From assembly GCA_030837935.1 (NCBI GenBank), contig JAUQXU010000246.1:1-23672 (forward strand): a stretch of DNA of 23,672 nucleotides, in the 5' to 3' direction. The position numbers were made by a program, and so were the translations under genes. Positions 22,894-23,672 of the stretch are shown in pieces (position 1 is the first letter of the stretch; the number at the start of each line of letters is the position of its first letter). Source of the stretch: Candidatus Brocadia sp. (GTDB taxonomy: Bacteria; Planctomycetota; Brocadiia; Brocadiales; Brocadiaceae). Below the pieces are notes generated by a model. That model was not told where the DNA came from. It saw nothing but the letters and a program-made list of their open reading frames with translations, and ran no database searches.

Positions 22894-23672
22894 ATGATAG
22901 TGCCAGGAGAAATAACAGTGTTTGCTATTTTAGCAATTGTCGTATTTGTGATTGCTGCCAGAGGGATAAAAATAGTCAGGCCGTGGCAAAAAGGATTGAT
23001 TGAGCGGATGGGAAAATATCAACGCACGGCAGACAGTGGGCTCACCGTTATCATACCTTTTCTGGAGAGAATGATTAAGGTGGATATGCGGGAACTTGTG
23101 GTTGACGTCCCCCCGCAGGCGGTAATTACCAAGGACAACGTTGTTGTTGAGGTGGATGCGGTAATCTATTATATGGTTACTGACCCGGTACAGGTCACGT
23201 ATAATGTTGCCAATTATTACATGGCGGCGACTAAACTTGCTCAAACAAACCTGAGGAATCTGATCGGTGATTTAGCCTTGGACGAATCGCTTACATCAAG
23301 AGATGTAATAAATACGAAGTTACGTGAGATCCTTGACACGGCTACCGATAAATGGGGTACAAAGGTAACGAGGGTCGAGCTTCAGAGAATAGAACCACCC
23401 AAGGATGTTACTGACGCAATGCACCGGCAGATGAAGGCAGAGCGGGAAAGGCGTGCAATTATTCTTGAGGCTGAGGGACACAAACAGTCGGCAATTCTTA
23501 AGGCTGAAGGGCAAGCGGAGGCAATAAAGAAAGTTGCCGATGCCGATAAATATCAAAAGTTAACCGTGGCCAAGGGGGAAGCAGAAGCAATCCAGACTGT
23601 CTTCGGAGCTATTCATGAAGGTAGGCCGACAAATGATTTAATTGCGATAAAATATCTCGAATCCCTCCAGAA
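22894..23672 (+). CDS. Stomatin/slipin SPFH-domain protein (partial, cut by window end)
   Basis: The frame is open to the right edge; 259 residues are visible. A membrane anchor lies at about 6-24, then the SPFH domain from about 27: RPWQKGLIERMGKYQ, DSGLTVIIPFLERM, VDVPPQAVITKDNVVVEVDAVIYYMV and LDESLTSRD. From about 180 comes the heptad-rich helical part (MKAERERRAIILEAEGHKQ, AEGQAEAIKKVADADKYQ). These proteins form oligomers on the inner membrane and act with NfeD. Its ATG is one base after the nfeD stop codon with GGAGGG upstream, so the two are translated together. Confidence 0.95.
   Translation, partial: MIVPGEITVFAILAIVVFVIAARGIKIVRPWQKGLIERMGKYQRTADSGLTVIIPFLERMIKVDMRELVVDVPPQAVITKDNVVVEVDAVIYYMVTDPVQVTYNVANYYMAATKLAQTNLRNLIGDLALDESLTSRDVINTKLREILDTATDKWGTKVTRVELQRIEPPKDVTDAMHRQMKAERERRAIILEAEGHKQSAILKAEGQAEAIKKVADADKYQKLTVAKGEAEAIQTVFGAIHEGRPTNDLIAIKYLESLQ

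Noticed and set aside
1..23672. CRISPR arrays, rRNA or tRNA genes
   Set aside because: No regularly spaced direct repeats, no cloverleaf with a T-loop GTTCRANNC pattern in a gene-free stretch, and no rRNA-like sequence was seen.

Overview
The window is a moderately AT-rich stretch of bacterial chromosome carrying mostly housekeeping and cell-envelope genes, with decayed DNA at three places. It encodes a diderm envelope toolkit (Mla/MCE lipid transport, apolipoprotein N-acyltransferase, dTDP-rhamnose enzymes, GT-C glycosyltransferases, a lipid A biosynthesis N-terminal domain protein) and a peptidoglycan elongation module (MreB, MreC, MreD, PBP2). A PBP2 with a cytochrome c-type CxxCH motif, many weak Shine-Dalgarno sites and an Uma2 nuclease would fit an anaerobic, cytochrome-rich Planctomycetota of the anammox type (Brocadiales). 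This placement is inference from gene content; no rRNA or marker gene is present to prove it.

Layout. 1-124: C-terminal end of an ISL3-type transposase. 212-2767: a plus-strand cluster behind a clear extended -10 promoter, holding an IscS/NifS homologue, an Uma2-type nuclease, an IscU scaffold and a TusA-like protein. 2887-5823 (minus): lipoprotein, MlaE, MlaF and MlaD, read from a sigma70-type promoter at 5919-5947. A second promoter at 5991-6019 fires the other way into moeA, followed by lnt. 9082-13586: promoter and mreB-mreC-mreD-mrdA. 13649-15083: rfbA-rfbC. 15091-16716 (minus): ArnT-like GT39 transferase. 16717-17549: poorly coding DNA with one doubtful ORF and a stop-riddled coding remnant. 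17550-19906: UbiA-family phosphoribosyltransferase-like protein and a B12-binding radical SAM enzyme. 19911-21644 (minus): GT87-like mannosyltransferase and a LAB_N protein, preceded by remnants resembling a DegT/ArnB aminotransferase and an ArnD deacetylase. 22449-end: NfeD-like protein and a stomatin/SPFH protein cut by the window end.

Two observations stand out. First, the IscS/NifS homologue has lost the PLP-binding lysine (Gln202 in its place) and several other PLP or substrate residues, while keeping the loop cysteine and lying close to iscU. It is likely a PLP-free pseudo-desulfurase serving as a scaffold partner, comparable to the lysine-less IscS of Archaeoglobus fulgidus. Second, the otherwise complete PBP2 carries a CIACH heme-attachment motif in its extracytoplasmic pedestal domain. 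Secondary points are a decayed arn-like lipid modification locus, a palindromic repeat that was inserted in frame into lnt, and a probably leaderless moeA transcript.
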